Assembly: GCA_963971285.1 (NCBI GenBank)
Contig: OZ020244.1
Span: 15,376,001 to 15,440,000, forward strand
Direction of reading: 5' to 3'
Origin: Astropecten irregularis
Lineage: Eukaryota > Echinodermata > Asteroidea > Paxillosida > Astropectinidae
DNA: 64,000 nt
Of the stretch, positions 1-11,239 are shown piece by piece. Below the pieces are notes generated by a model. The model did no database searches and had not been told where the DNA came from. It worked only from the letters and a program-made list of their open reading frames with translations. The position numbers and the translations under genes are program-made. The first letter of the stretch is position 1. Each line of letters starts with the position of its first letter.

Positions 1-3000
1 ACCATACACAAGGCTTCATACATCCCGAAGTGCAGCAACCATACACAGATAATGCCAACTTTACAACCACTTCTCTCCTACAAGGGACAACCATACACAA
101 GGCTTCATATATCTTGTAGTGCAGCAACCATGCACAACTATATAATGCCAACTTGACAACCACCTCTCTCCTCCAAGGGACAACCATACACAAGGCTTCA
201 TACATCTTGTAGTGCAGCCACCATGCACAGCTAATGCCAACCTGACAACCACCTATAACTCTCCTCCAAGGGACAACCATACACAAGGCTTCATACATCC
301 TGTAGTGAAGCAACCATACACAGCTAATGCCAACTTGACAACCAACTCTCCTCCAAGAGAGACAACCATACACAAGGCTTCATACTTCCTGTAGTGCAGC
401 AACCATGCACAGCTAATGCCAACTTGACAACCACCTCTCTCCTCCAAGGGACAACCATACACAAGGCATCATACATCTTGTAGTGCAGCAACCATGCACA
501 GCTAATGCCAACTCGACAACCACCCAACTCTCCTCTAAGGGACAACCATACACCAGGCTTCATACATCTTGTAGTGCAGCAACCATGCACAACTATATAA
601 TGCCAATTTGACAACCACCTCTCTCCTCCAAGGGACAACCATACACAAGGCTTCATACTTCCTGTAGTGCAGCAACCATGCACAGTTAATGCCAACTTGA
701 CAACCACCTCTCTCCTCCAAGGGACAACCATACACAAGGCATCATACATCTTGTAGTGCAGCAACCATGCACAGCTAATGCCAACTTGACAACCACCCAA
801 CTCTCCTCTAAGGAACAACCATACACAAGGCTTCATACATCTTGTAGTGCAGCAACCATGCACAACTATATAATGCCAATTTGACAACCACCTCTCTCCT
901 CCAAGGGACAACCATACACAAGGCTTCATACATCTTGTAGTGCAGCAACCATGCACAACTATATAATGCCAACCTGACAACCACTTCTCTCCTCCAAGGG
1001 ACAACCATACACAAAGCTTCATACGTCCTGTAGTGCAGCAACCATGCACAGCTAATGCCAACATGACAACCACCTCTCTTTTCCAAGGGACAAACATACA
1101 CAATGCTTTATGCATCCTGTATTGCAGCAACCATGCACAGCTAATGCCAACTTGACAACCAACTCTCTCCTCCAAGGGACAACGTACACAAGGCATCATA
1201 CTTCCTGTAGTGCAGCAACCATGCACAGCTAATGCCAACTTGTCAACCACCTCTCTCCTCCAAGGGACAACCATACACAAGGCTTCATGCATCCTGTAGT
1301 GCAGCAACCATACACAGATAATGCCAACTTGACAACCAACTCTCTCCTCCAAGGGACAACCATACACAAGGCTTCATGCATCCTGTAGTGCAGCAACCAT
1401 ACACAGATAATGCCAACTTGACAACCACTTCTCTCCTCCAAGGGACAACCATACACAAGGCTTCATACATCTTGTAGTGCAGCAACCATGCACAACTATA
1501 TAATGCCAACATGACAACCACCTCTCTATTCCAAGGGACAACCATACACAAGGCTTCATACATCTTGTAGTGCAGCAACCATGCACAACTATATAATGCC
1601 AACCTGACAACCACTTCTCTCCTCCAAGGGACAACCATACACAAAGCTTCATACGTCCTGTAGTGCAGCAACCATGCACTGCTATTGCCAACTTGACAAC
1701 CAACTCTCTCCTCCAAGGGACAACCATACACAAGGCTTCATACATCCTGTATAGTGCAGCAACCATGCACAGCAAATGCCAACTTGACAACCAACTCTCT
1801 CCTCCAAGAGAGACAACCATACACAAGGCTTCATACTTCCTGTAGTGCAGCAACCATGCACACCTAGTGCCAACTTGACAACCACCTCTCTCCTCCAAGG
1901 GACAACCATACACAAGGCATCATACATCTTGTAGTGCAGCAACCATGCACAGCTAATGCCAACTTGACAATCACCCAACTCTCCTCTAAGGGACAACCAT
2001 ACACAAGGCTTCATACATCTTGTAGTGCAGCAACCATGCACAACTAATGCCAACTTGACAACCACCTCTCTCCTCCAAGGGACAATCATACACAAGGCTT
2101 CATACATCCCGAAGTGCAGCAACCATACACAGATAATGCCAACTTGACAACCACTTCTCTCCTACAAGGGACAACCATACACAAGGCTTCATATATCTTG
2201 TAGTGCAGCAACCATGCACAACTATATAATGCCAACTTGACAACCACCTCTCTCCTCCAAGGGACAACCATACACAAGGCTTCATACATCTTGTAGTGCA
2301 GCCACCATGCACAGCTAATGCCAACCTGACAACCACCTATAACTCTCCTCCAAGGGACAACCATACACAAGGCTTCATACATCCTGTAGTGAAGCAACCA
2401 TACACAGCTAATGCCAACTTGACAACCAACTCTCCTCCAAGAGAGACAACCATACACAAGGCTTCATACTTCCTGTAGTGCAGCAACCATGCACAGCTAA
2501 TGCCAACTTGACAACCACCTCTCTCCTCCAAGGGACAACCATACACAAGGCATCATACATCTTGTAGTGCAGCAACCATGCACAGCTAATGCCAACTTGA
2601 CAACCACCCAACTCTCCTCTAAGGGACAACCATACACAAGGCTTCATACATCTTGTGGTGCAGCAACCATGAACAACTATATAATGCCAATTTGACAACC
2701 ACCTCTCTCCTCCAAGGGACAACCATACACAAGGCTTCATACTTCCTGTAGTGCAGCAACCATGCACAGCTAATGCCAACTTGACAACCACCTCTCTCCT
2801 CCAAGGGACAACCATACACAAGGCATCATACATCTTGTAGTGCAGCAACCATGCACAGCTAATGCCAACTTGACAACCACCCAACTCTCCTCTAAGGGAC
2901 AACCATACACAAGGCTTCGTACATCTTGTAGTGCAGCAACCATGCACAACTATATAATGCCAATTTGACAACCACCTCTCTCCTCCAAGGGACAACCATA

Positions 3001-6000
3001 CACAAGGCTTCATACATCTTGTAGTGCAGCAACCATGCACAACTATATAATGCCAACCTGACAACCACTTCTCTCCTCCAAGGGACAACCATACACAAAG
3101 CTTCATACGTCCTGTAGTGCAGCAACCATGCACAGCTAATGCCAACATGACAACCACCTCTCTATTCCAAGGGACAACCATACACAAGGCATCATACATC
3201 TTGTAGTGCAGCAACCATGCACAGCTAATGCCAACTTGACAATCACCCAACTCTCCTCTAAGGGACAACCATACACAAGGCTTCATACATCTTGTAGTGC
3301 AGCAACCATGCACAACTAATGCCAACTTGACAACCACCTCTCTCCTCCAAGGGACAATCATACACAAGGCTTCATACATCCCGAAGTGCAGCAACCATAC
3401 ACAGATAATGCCAACTTGACAACCACTTCTCTCCTACAAGGGACAACCATACACAAGGCTTCATATATCTTGTAGTGCAGCAACCATGCACAACTATATA
3501 ATGCCAACTTGACAACCACCTCTCTCCTCCAAGGGACAACCATACACAAGGCTTCATACATCTTGTAGTGCAGCCACCATGCACAGCTAATGCCAACCTG
3601 ACAACCACCTATAACTCTCCTCCAAGGGACAACCATACACAAGGCTTCATACATCCTGTAGTGAAGCAACCATACACAGCTAATGCCAACTTGACAACCA
3701 ACTCTCCTCCAAGAGAGACAACCATACACAAGGCTTCATACTTCCTGTAGTGCAGCAACCATGCACAGCTAATGCCAACTTGACAACCACCTCTCTCCTC
3801 CAAGGGACAACCATACACAAGGCATCATACATCTTGTAGTGCAGCAACCATGCACAACTATATAATGCCAATTTGACAACCACCTCTCTCCTCCAAGGGA
3901 CAACCATACACAAGGCTTCATACTTCCTGTAGTGCAGCAACCATGCACAGCTAATGCCAACTTGACAACCACCTCTCTCCTCCAAGGGACAACCATACAC
4001 AAGGCATCATACATCTTGTAGTGCAGCAACCATGCACAGCTAATGCCAACTTGACAACCACCCAACTCTCCTCTAAGGGACAACCATACACAAGGCTTCA
4101 TACATCTTGTAGTGCAGCAACCATGCACAACTATATAATGCCAATTTGACAACCACCTCTCTCCTCCAAGGGACAACCATACACAAGGCTTCATACATCT
4201 TGTAGTGCAGCAACCATGCACAACTATATAATGCCAACCTGACAACCACTTCTCTCCTCCAAGGGACAACCATACACAAAGCTTCATACGTCCTGTAGTG
4301 CAGCAACCATGCACAGCTAATGCCAACATGACAACCACCTCTCTATTCCAAGGGACAAACATACACAATGCTTTATGCATCCTGTATTGCAGCAACCATG
4401 CACAGCTAATGCCAACTTGACAACCAACTCTCTCCTCCAAGGGACAACGTACACAAGGCATCATACTTCCTGTAGTGCAGCAACCATGCACAGCTAATGC
4501 CAACTTGTCAACCACCTCTCTCCTCCAAGGGACAACCATACACAAGGCTTCATGCATCCTGTAGTGCAGCAACCATACACAGATAATGCCAACTTGACAA
4601 CCAACTCTCTCCTCCAAGGGACAACCATACACAAGGCTTCATGCATCCTGTAGTGCAGCAACCATGCACAGTTAATGCCAACTTGACAACCACCTCTCTC
4701 CTCCAAGGGACAACCATACACAAGGCTTCATACATCTTGTAGTGCAGCAACCATGCACCAACTATATAATGCCAACATGACAACCACCTCTCTATTCCAA
4801 GGGACAAACATACACAAGGCTTTATGCATCCTGTATTGCAGCAACCATGCACAGCTAATGCCAACTTGACAACCAACTCTCTCCTCCAAGGGACAACCAT
4901 ACACAAAGCTTCATGCATCCTGTAGTGCAGCAACTAGGCACAGCTAATGCCAACATGACAACCACCTCTCTCCTCCAAGGGATAACCATACACAAGGCTT
5001 CATACATCCTGTATAGTGCAGCAACCATGCACAGCAAATGCCAAGTTGACAACCAACTCTCTCCTCCAAGGGACAACCATACACAAGGCTTCATACATCC
5101 TGTATAGTGCAGCAACCATGCACTGCTAATGCCAACTTGACAACCAACTCTCTCCTCCAAGGGACAACCATACACAAGGCTTCATACATCCTGTATAGTG
5201 CAGCAACCATGCACAGCAAATGCCAACTTGACAACCAACTCTCTCCTCCAAGAGAGACAACCATACACAAGGCTTCATACTTCCTGTAGTGCAGCAACCA
5301 TGCACAGCTAATGCCAACTTGACAACCACCTCTCTCCTCCAAGGGACAACCATACACAAGGCATCATACATCTTTTAGTGCAGCAACCATGCACAGCTAA
5401 TGCCAACTTGACAACCACCCAACTCTCCTCTAAGGGACAACCATACACAAGGCTTCATACATCTTGTAGTGCAGCAACCATGTACAACTAATGCCAACTT
5501 GACAACCACCTCTCTCCTCCAAGGGACAACCATACACAAGGCTTCATACATCCCGAAGTGCAGCAACCATACACAGATAATGCCAACTTGACAACCACTT
5601 CTCTCCTACAAGGGACAACCATACACAAGGTTTCATACATCTTGTAGTGCAGCAACCATGCACAACTATATAATGCCAACTTGACAACCACCTCTCTCCT
5701 CCAAGGGACAACCATACACAAGGCTTCATACATCTTGTAGTGCAGCCACCATGCACAGCTAATGCCAACCTGACAACCACCTATAACTCTCCTCCAAGGG
5801 ACAACCATACACAAGGCTTCATACATCTTGTAGCGCAGCAACCATGCACAGCTAATGCCAACTTGACAACCAACTCTCCTCCAAGGGACAACCATACACA
5901 AGGCTTCATACATCCTGTAGTGAGGCAACCATACACAGCTAATGCCAACTTGACAACCAACTCTCCTTCAAGGGACAACCATACACAAAGCTGTATCCTG

Positions 6001-6100
6001 TAGTGTAGCAACCATGCACAGATAATGCCAACTTGACAACCACCCAACTCTCCTCTAAGGGACAACCATACACTAATTAGGCTTCATACATCATGTAGTG
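1..6100. repeat. Satellite-like tandem array, ~89-bp monomer
   Basis: The whole segment is built from a unit of about 89 bp that begins near ACCATACACAAGGCTTCATA and includes AGTGCAGCAACCATGCACAG and CTCTCCTCCAAGGGACAACC. Monomers vary mainly by an AACTATATAATG insertion, TACATCTTG versus TACATCCTG, and ACCACCCAACTC versus ACCACCTCTCTC. A rare marker variant, CATCCCGAAGTGCAG, occurs near 25, 2105, 3380 and 5550. Long stretches repeat almost exactly at offsets of 2084 and 1272 bp, so the array has higher-order periodicity. Open frames on both strands, up to 347 codons, follow from the absence of stops in the monomer and are not genes. The array starts before the window and decays into unique sequence near 6070-6150. 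Confidence 0.95.
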
Positions 6101-6260
6101 GAGCATTCATGCACAGCAAATGCATAGTGCATTTGCTGGTGCCTGCTAATTATGCATTGTCTGAAACATCTGGCCAAAATTTACCCATGGCAGGAACAAA
6201 TATGGTTAGAATGAACTTCCGTGATTAATTTTTTTTTTAATTATTCATTTCTTCCTCCAG

Positions 6261-6333
6261 ATTTCTACAGTTGGTAGGTGGTGCTGCTGATAACTCAATG
6301 ATTGAGGAGTCGCTAACCCTAAGTGTCTCCGAG
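6261..6333 (+). CDS. C48 protease-like exon (upstream)
   Basis: It is preceded by a pyrimidine-rich tract ending CCTCCAG and followed by GTACGA. Entry leaves one base of a codon, and then 24 codons read from FLQLVGG to LSVSE, ending in phase 0. This matches the phase-0 entry of the next exon. Confidence 0.5.
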
Positions 6334-7592
6334 GTACGATGGTTTTTGTCAGATACAGAAAGTTCTGAATAATATTTTATTGTCATATGATCTGATTATA
6401 CACTATTATTAGCAATAGCCAATAATTATGGTTATGTGTTTTATGTACTGAAGAATATATGCACAGTGACATATGTGGTATGTTGATCTGAGATTATTTA
6501 TCACAGGATGATGACATCCTAAAATTCAAGATGACGACATCCTGACATAATTTATCACGGTTATAACGACATACTAAAATCAAGATATCGACATCCTGAG
6601 ATGATTTCTAACGGGATGACGACATCCTAGAATCAAGTGATAAACTAACTCAGGATGTCGTCATCTTGCCCCCAAAATCAGTGACTCCGTTTATTGCATT
6701 CTTCCCTACAGACATCATACATACATTCAAATCACAACAGTGAAAGTAAAAAAAACTCCCAGAATATCATCACATACACAAAAAGGTGGTTCAGAAAACA
6801 AGCAGAGAAACAGGGATTTTCGTAGCATAAGGGTACAGAAAAGGACTACAGAACAAGGGTAACAATACAGACAACATTATGCTACATATTTATACGGTAT
6901 ACAGATAAAATTGACATCAGTCAACTTCTTTTTGACTCACCCTATAGTGTAATAAATTCTGTTCATCTAAATCTTTTGCAGGTAAAACAGCAAGACAGCC
7001 CTCACAACTGTGGTGTGTTTCTTATCGCAAATTTCAATGCTTTCTTGTTGGTAAGTATTTTTATCCTTTTTTCTTTGTTCCTCCAATGTTTTACATTGAA
7101 GTGTCATCGTGTGAAACTTTATTTCGCAAAGTTTCTTTTCATTTTTGAATAGGGGTCGTAGCACTGACTTGTGAACTAGTAAATGTGCTTTCCAAGCATA
7201 AGTAATTTTGACTATTTGTGGAGGGGGTTAATTTAATGATTTCAGTTTTACTTGAGGGAATTTTAGTCAAATCACATGGATTTGTTGTTGCTGGCTTCTC
7301 TTCACTGTGGCCCTTGTGCGATTCCTTGCCCTGCCTTTATCAACGGCTGTAGCCCCGGTCATATTAATCTAATTATCAAGTTAATTGTTTTGTGCAATTG
7401 CAATATCTACATCCAGGCGGCACAGGAAACAATGGCACATTGAGATGAATACATTGGTCATACCTTTTTACTACATTGAGGAATTTTAATTAAATTTATT
7501 TGGTGACTTTTCAGAGTGGAGTTGGAAACTTCGTTAACATCTGCATCAATGGAGTCAAGATGAGAAAGGAGACTGATGAGGCTGGTACATGA
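6261..7592 (+). CDS. Ulp1/SENP-like (C48) cysteine protease, C-terminal exons (partial gene or remnant)
   Basis: Three plus-strand segments bounded by AG and GT join in one frame: 6261-6333, 6982-7050 and 7515-7592. The central exon contains VKQQDSPHNCGVF, matching the Gln-x(5)-(D/N)-C-G-x-F signature around the catalytic Cys of Ulp1/SENP proteases, with the oxyanion-hole Gln six residues before the Cys. In this family the domain cleaves or processes SUMO/NEDD8-type modifiers, but many copies belong to transposons. The His and Asp part of the triad would lie upstream and is not visible; that side runs into the satellite array. It could be the 3' end of a host gene or of a transposon-borne protease. 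The family is fairly clear; whether the gene is intact is unknown. Confidence 0.6.
6486..6668. repeat. Short direct/inverted repeat cluster (GATGACGACATCCT)
   Basis: GATGACGACATCCTAAAATT-like units recur about every 50-55 bp near 6512, 6531, 6568 and 6615. An inverted unit (CAGGATGTCGTCATCTTG) closes the cluster at 6652-6669. It lies between two C48-like exons, so it would be intronic if that gene is real. Confidence 0.7.
6982..7050 (+). CDS. C48 protease-like exon with the Gln/Cys active-site motif
   Basis: The acceptor is TTTTGCAG and the donor is GTAAGT, both good consensus sites. The 23 codons contain QQDSPHNCGVFLIANFNAFL. The NCGVF stretch is the nucleophile motif of Ulp1-like proteases, with N where D is commoner. 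Confidence 0.65.
7515..7592 (+). CDS. C48 protease-like terminal exon (candidate)
   Basis: The acceptor is GACTTTTCAG. The frame continues in phase 0 for 25 codons (SGVGNFVNICIN...MRKETDEAGT) and stops at TGA 7590-7592. The NF...KMRKE pattern fits the helix that follows the Cys motif in the family. A competing terminal exon at 7417-7443 (AAQETMAH, stop) is also phase-compatible, so the true 3' end is uncertain. Confidence 0.4.
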   Translation, partial: SGVGNFVNICINGVKMRKETDEAGT

Positions 7593-8085
7593 CTTTGGTG
7601 CTCTCTGATCCATTGAGATAAACATGCATTGCCAAGGCTCATCACCAAGTGATTGCAACACTTTTTGAGGTTTTTTTTTAGATACCTTACAACTGAATGC
7701 CCAAACTAAATTTATCATTCTCATATTTAAACGTACCATGCTCTTTCAGCAGTGTGTGTGTTAAAAAAAATTTCTGAAAAAAAACACAATTTTTTTTAGG
7801 ACAAGAAGGCAACATTGCATTGTTTTTAACTCTGTTACAATTTCCTGTATTTGTTAACATAAGCTATTGTAATTCCTCAAAATCAAGTTTACATTGCTTT
7901 CATCATGCATTCATTTGGATATTACGTTTATTAAATCAAGTATAAAACCACAAGGAAAACTACAGTTACCTACATATTGGGAACCAGACATAACAAAATG
8001 TCATTACCGAAATTAGCGATTGATACTAATGAATAAAGGTGACCGTTATCTCGATAGATGTACAAGATATTGTGTTAAAATGTGT
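7593..8085. other. Non-coding stretch, nothing recognised
   Basis: AT-rich sequence with homopolymer runs. I see no exon with usable splice sites and no repeat shared with the rest of the window. Confidence 0.5.
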
Positions 8086-8089
8086 TTAA

Positions 8090-8472
8090 AGGGATTGCAT
8101 ACGTTTGGTAATTTGAGCCTATTGTTTGTTTCAAACCAATATAATTGTATATATATATAGGCCTACCATAAAACTAACCTGTGAAAGTTTCAATTCAAAA
8201 GGTGGTAGCGTTTGTGAGATTTTGGCGACAAACTAGAGCGGTTATTTCACGCCAGATAACAGTTAGTCAATAGCTGAGAAGCGTTACGGCCATAACGCTT
8301 CTCAGATTCATAATTTTTGGAGATAAAAAGTGACATATTTTTCCATATCCGCGGTACTTCGAATTGAACGTTTCTCAATATGCATATACTATCCAAAGCA
8401 GCTGTACTTCTCACCAAGTAAGTTTTTATTGCCATAAATTTTCAGAGTCATTACCAAACGTATGCAATGCCT
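8090..8472. mobile_element. TTAA-flanked MITE (AGGGATTGCATACG family)
   Basis: The ends are inverted: AGGGATTGCATACGTTTGGT at the left and ACCAAACGTATGCAATGCCT at the right. Both sides carry TTAA (8086-8089 and 8473-8476). A perfect 13-bp-stem hairpin (CTGAGAAGCGTTA / TAACGCTTCTCAG) sits inside near 8274-8306. No coding capacity is visible. Confidence 0.8.
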
Positions 8473-8476
8473 TTAA

Positions 8477-8833
8477 AGGTAGTATCATACTTTGGTAAGA
8501 GACCAAAACAGTAATGTTCACAGATTGACCTATAACTTATAGGGTATGAATATGGTGCTGGTAGAAATCTACTGTTAAAATTTCTTCGCCTGAAATGGTG
8601 TATTTATCTAGAAATTAGTAAAAGAACGGCCGAATATCTTTTTGATCTTAAAAAAGATCAAAAATAAAAGAGAAAAGACTTAAGAAATACTATGGCGGTT
8701 TTTCACGATTTTCTCCAAAAGTGGGCACCGTATGGAACTGAAATTTTCACAGATGACTGTGACTGTATCTTCCTTGATATCTTTGCCCATGAATCTGTAC
8801 TTTTTTGACAAAAACCAAAGTATGATACTACCT
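8477..8833. mobile_element. TTAA-flanked palindromic MITE, AGGTAGTATC family, copy 1
   Basis: The element runs from AGGTAGTATCATACTTTGGT to ACCAAAGTATGATACTACCT and is flanked by TTAA on both sides (8473-8476 and 8834-8837). The left TTAA is shared with the preceding element. The centre contains the palindrome AAAGATC. This is the most abundant repeat family in the window. Confidence 0.9.
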
Positions 8834-8837
8834 TTAA

Positions 8838-9424
8838 TTGTGTGAAATATGCTTCCTTTTTATATTCCAAAGTTATCATGGCTTGAAACTTGAAAGTGTC
8901 CATATTCCATGGAGAAAACAGTGTTATTTTATTTGTATAATAAACAATTTGTTAAACAATTTTTTAAAAGAAACTATGGTATACATAGACGGTTGTTTCC
9001 TTACTGTGTTTTGTTTTGTTGTTAAGTATAGTTCTCTTGATGAGCCTTAGTCTAATGGCAACACGTTATAAACACTCGGTAAAATTAAAAATAAAGGAGA
9101 TATACAGACAGTTTGACAAATTTTAGTCACATTCACTCTGTTTCATTTCTGTTGCTACCCGGCCAACAATACATGCACCATCTCTACCAACATTCATTAT
9201 CTAACTAAAAGAAATAAACTTTACGTAAGAAGAGAATGGTTATTTAGTGGAATATGTTGCATTCTGAAACATTGTATATGAATCATTCCCGACGATGCAA
9301 TCGGTTGCGTTAAAAAGGCAAATGTATTATGAGGACACTACATTAAACGAAAAAAGGAAACAATGTACAACCATACACAAAAGAAGAGACAACAATTTTA
9401 GAGGGACATGTGACGTGGCTTTAA
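8838..9424. other. Intergenic, nothing recognised
   Basis: AT-rich sequence with no convincing exon, RNA gene or family repeat. TGTACAACCATACACA near 9363 resembles the satellite monomer, but the match is too short to interpret. Confidence 0.4.
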
Positions 9425-9650
9425 GTATTAGGGATTCTAATTATTAACCAGCCAACTCCCAGAGTTTGGCAGTCTATAGCCAGTAGGATGTCTCAGCACT
9501 AGTAAACAGGAGGTCCTGGGTTCGAATCCTGGGAGATAATGCTGTACAGGATTCAAACTAACCAGAGCTCGGCAGTCTAGGACATCTGGTAGGCAAGGAC
9601 ATCTTCAGCACTGGTAAACAGTGAGGTCCCTGGTTTGAGTTCAACAAGCC
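9425..9650 (+). mobile_element. tRNA-derived SINE, probably two tandem heads
   Basis: Two similar tRNA-like segments follow each other. The first has GTCTCAGCACTAGTAAACAG and a good B box, GGTTCGAATCC, at about 9519-9529. The second (GACATCTTCAGCACTGGTAA) has a decayed B box, GGTTTGAGTTC. The cloverleaf is not intact, so I call a SINE and not a tRNA gene. Confidence 0.55.
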
Positions 9651-10380
9651 TGTGAATTTACAAACTTGAGTCTTTCCAATTTGTTGCACATTTTTAAAAT
9701 GGAAAACATTGAAAATATATAAATTGCAAAGGTTTCCTTTTGTACGTACATAATTCCTGAGAATAATAAAACTGGCCAAACGTGGTCATTTTTATAAAGA
9801 AATGGACAACAAACATAGTTGAACTTTGCCTGTTGACATATTGCCTGTGAACTTAAATAATGAACTGAATAATTCTAATTTTTATGAAAGGTTTTAGGAG
9901 TGCCCAATATTTTGATCCTGCTAGAAACGCCGGGTCCTACTGTCTTGGAAGAATTTGTGTATATTTGTGTATATTTGGGGTAAATTAGGAATATCAATTT
10001 TTAAATGGCAAAAATGAGCTGTTTTTAATTATTGCAAAAGTTAGCACTTATACATAATGAAATACAGATGTAACATAATATAAACAAAATATGGAACAAA
10101 AATTATATACAAAATTTTACAATGTCATGTACAAAAAGATTTTAATACTGTCACGTTTAGATGCAAAAAGCAAATTTTGGTCACTGATTTATCCATATTG
10201 ATGTATAGTGGAATATTGGAACCCCAAACACCTTGCACTTAATATGCAGAACTTTGCAGGTTATTCAAGCTTCATCTGATCGTTCTTGCAACTCCTGAAA
10301 AAAAAACCACACAAAACAATGATAACCAATTTCAAGCAATGATTTTTTAAAGTAGAATTAAGGTTGGTAACCTGTGATTG
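9651..10380. other. Intergenic, nothing recognised
   Basis: AT-rich sequence with short homopolymers and no exon, RNA gene or shared repeat that I can support. Confidence 0.4.
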
Positions 10381-10394
10381 GTAACCTGTGGTTT

Positions 10395-10665
10395 GTAAAG
10401 CAAAACGCGACCAACTCGTACGCCCCATCTCTACATGGAGGTATAAAAAGTCGTTATTATACCTCCATGATCTCTACGAGTTGGTCGGCGTACGAGTTGA
10501 CCAAACAGCGCACGAGTTGATTGGCGTACGCGGGTGCATCATGGGCCGATTTCATAAAACCTACGACGCGTCGCAGAGTTAAGATGCATCCTTTCTCTAT
10601 GGACCGCATAGATGCGACGCGTCGCAGCTAGGACGCGTCGCAAATCGAGTTGCGACGCGTATGAA
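10395..10665. repeat. GC-rich palindrome cluster
   Basis: The left half repeats CAACTCGTACG / TACGAGTTG in both orientations around an inverted ATGGAGGTATAA / TTATACCTCCAT pair. The right half (10560-10660) repeats the CpG-rich palindrome GCGACGCGTCGC or a truncated form four times within about 100 bp. It may be a decayed palindromic MITE. Confidence 0.6.
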
Positions 10666-11096
10666 GATGAGACAAACATGGATTCAGAGTCCGTTCTGAA
10701 TCCTTTTTGGCAGCCCTAATTTCTTCTTCCATGGGCAGCATATTAACGTAACAGTTATTAATATGCCTACTACATGTGTACTAAGCTACAGACTGGCTTT
10801 TGACAGTCCTCAATACGCTATAGAAGGCAGGATTATGACTCGTAGTATGCACTGTAAGAAAGGCCTGCCCGACGTCTTGTTGCAAGACTATCAGTTCTGG
10901 GTTCGGGTATACTCGGCAAAACCCGGCCCGAAGAGGGTCAAAAGTTTCGGATGCTTTTCAGAATCGGATATGAAATGAAAACTCAGATTTAAATTACGTA
11001 AACCTAACACACACCCTACGGCTCTTTTATGCCTACGGCTGTTTTGTGGGCATTTGGAACTTGCATTCGAATCGAAAAACATGTTAGGTTTTTCGA

Positions 11097-11239
11097 ATGG
11101 GAGACTTTTGGAGAACCGGTCTAAAGTCAACAGCGCAAGCGCACACACGCGCAAAACAACGCGCGCATGCTCAGAATTGCGCAAGCATGGTTTGCGCTTG
11201 CGCTGTTGACTCAAGACCGGTTCTCCGAAAGTCTCCCAT
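11097..11239. mobile_element. Palindromic MITE, ATGGGAGACTTTGG family, copy 1
   Basis: The ends are inverted: ATGGGAGACTTTTGGAGAAC at the left and GTTCTCCGAAAGTCTCCCAT at the right. They surround GCGC-rich palindromic sequence. The same family recurs at 18348-18499. No coding capacity. Confidence 0.8.

Noticed and set aside
324-1367. 347-codon minus-strand open frame in the satellite
   Set aside because: It is made wholly of the ~89-bp tandem monomer, and similar frames recur in every block. There is no domain and no splice or start context. It is a consequence of stop-free repeats.
7458-7739. 93-codon minus-strand frame
   Set aside because: Antisense to the candidate terminal C48 exon, with no domain or splice logic.
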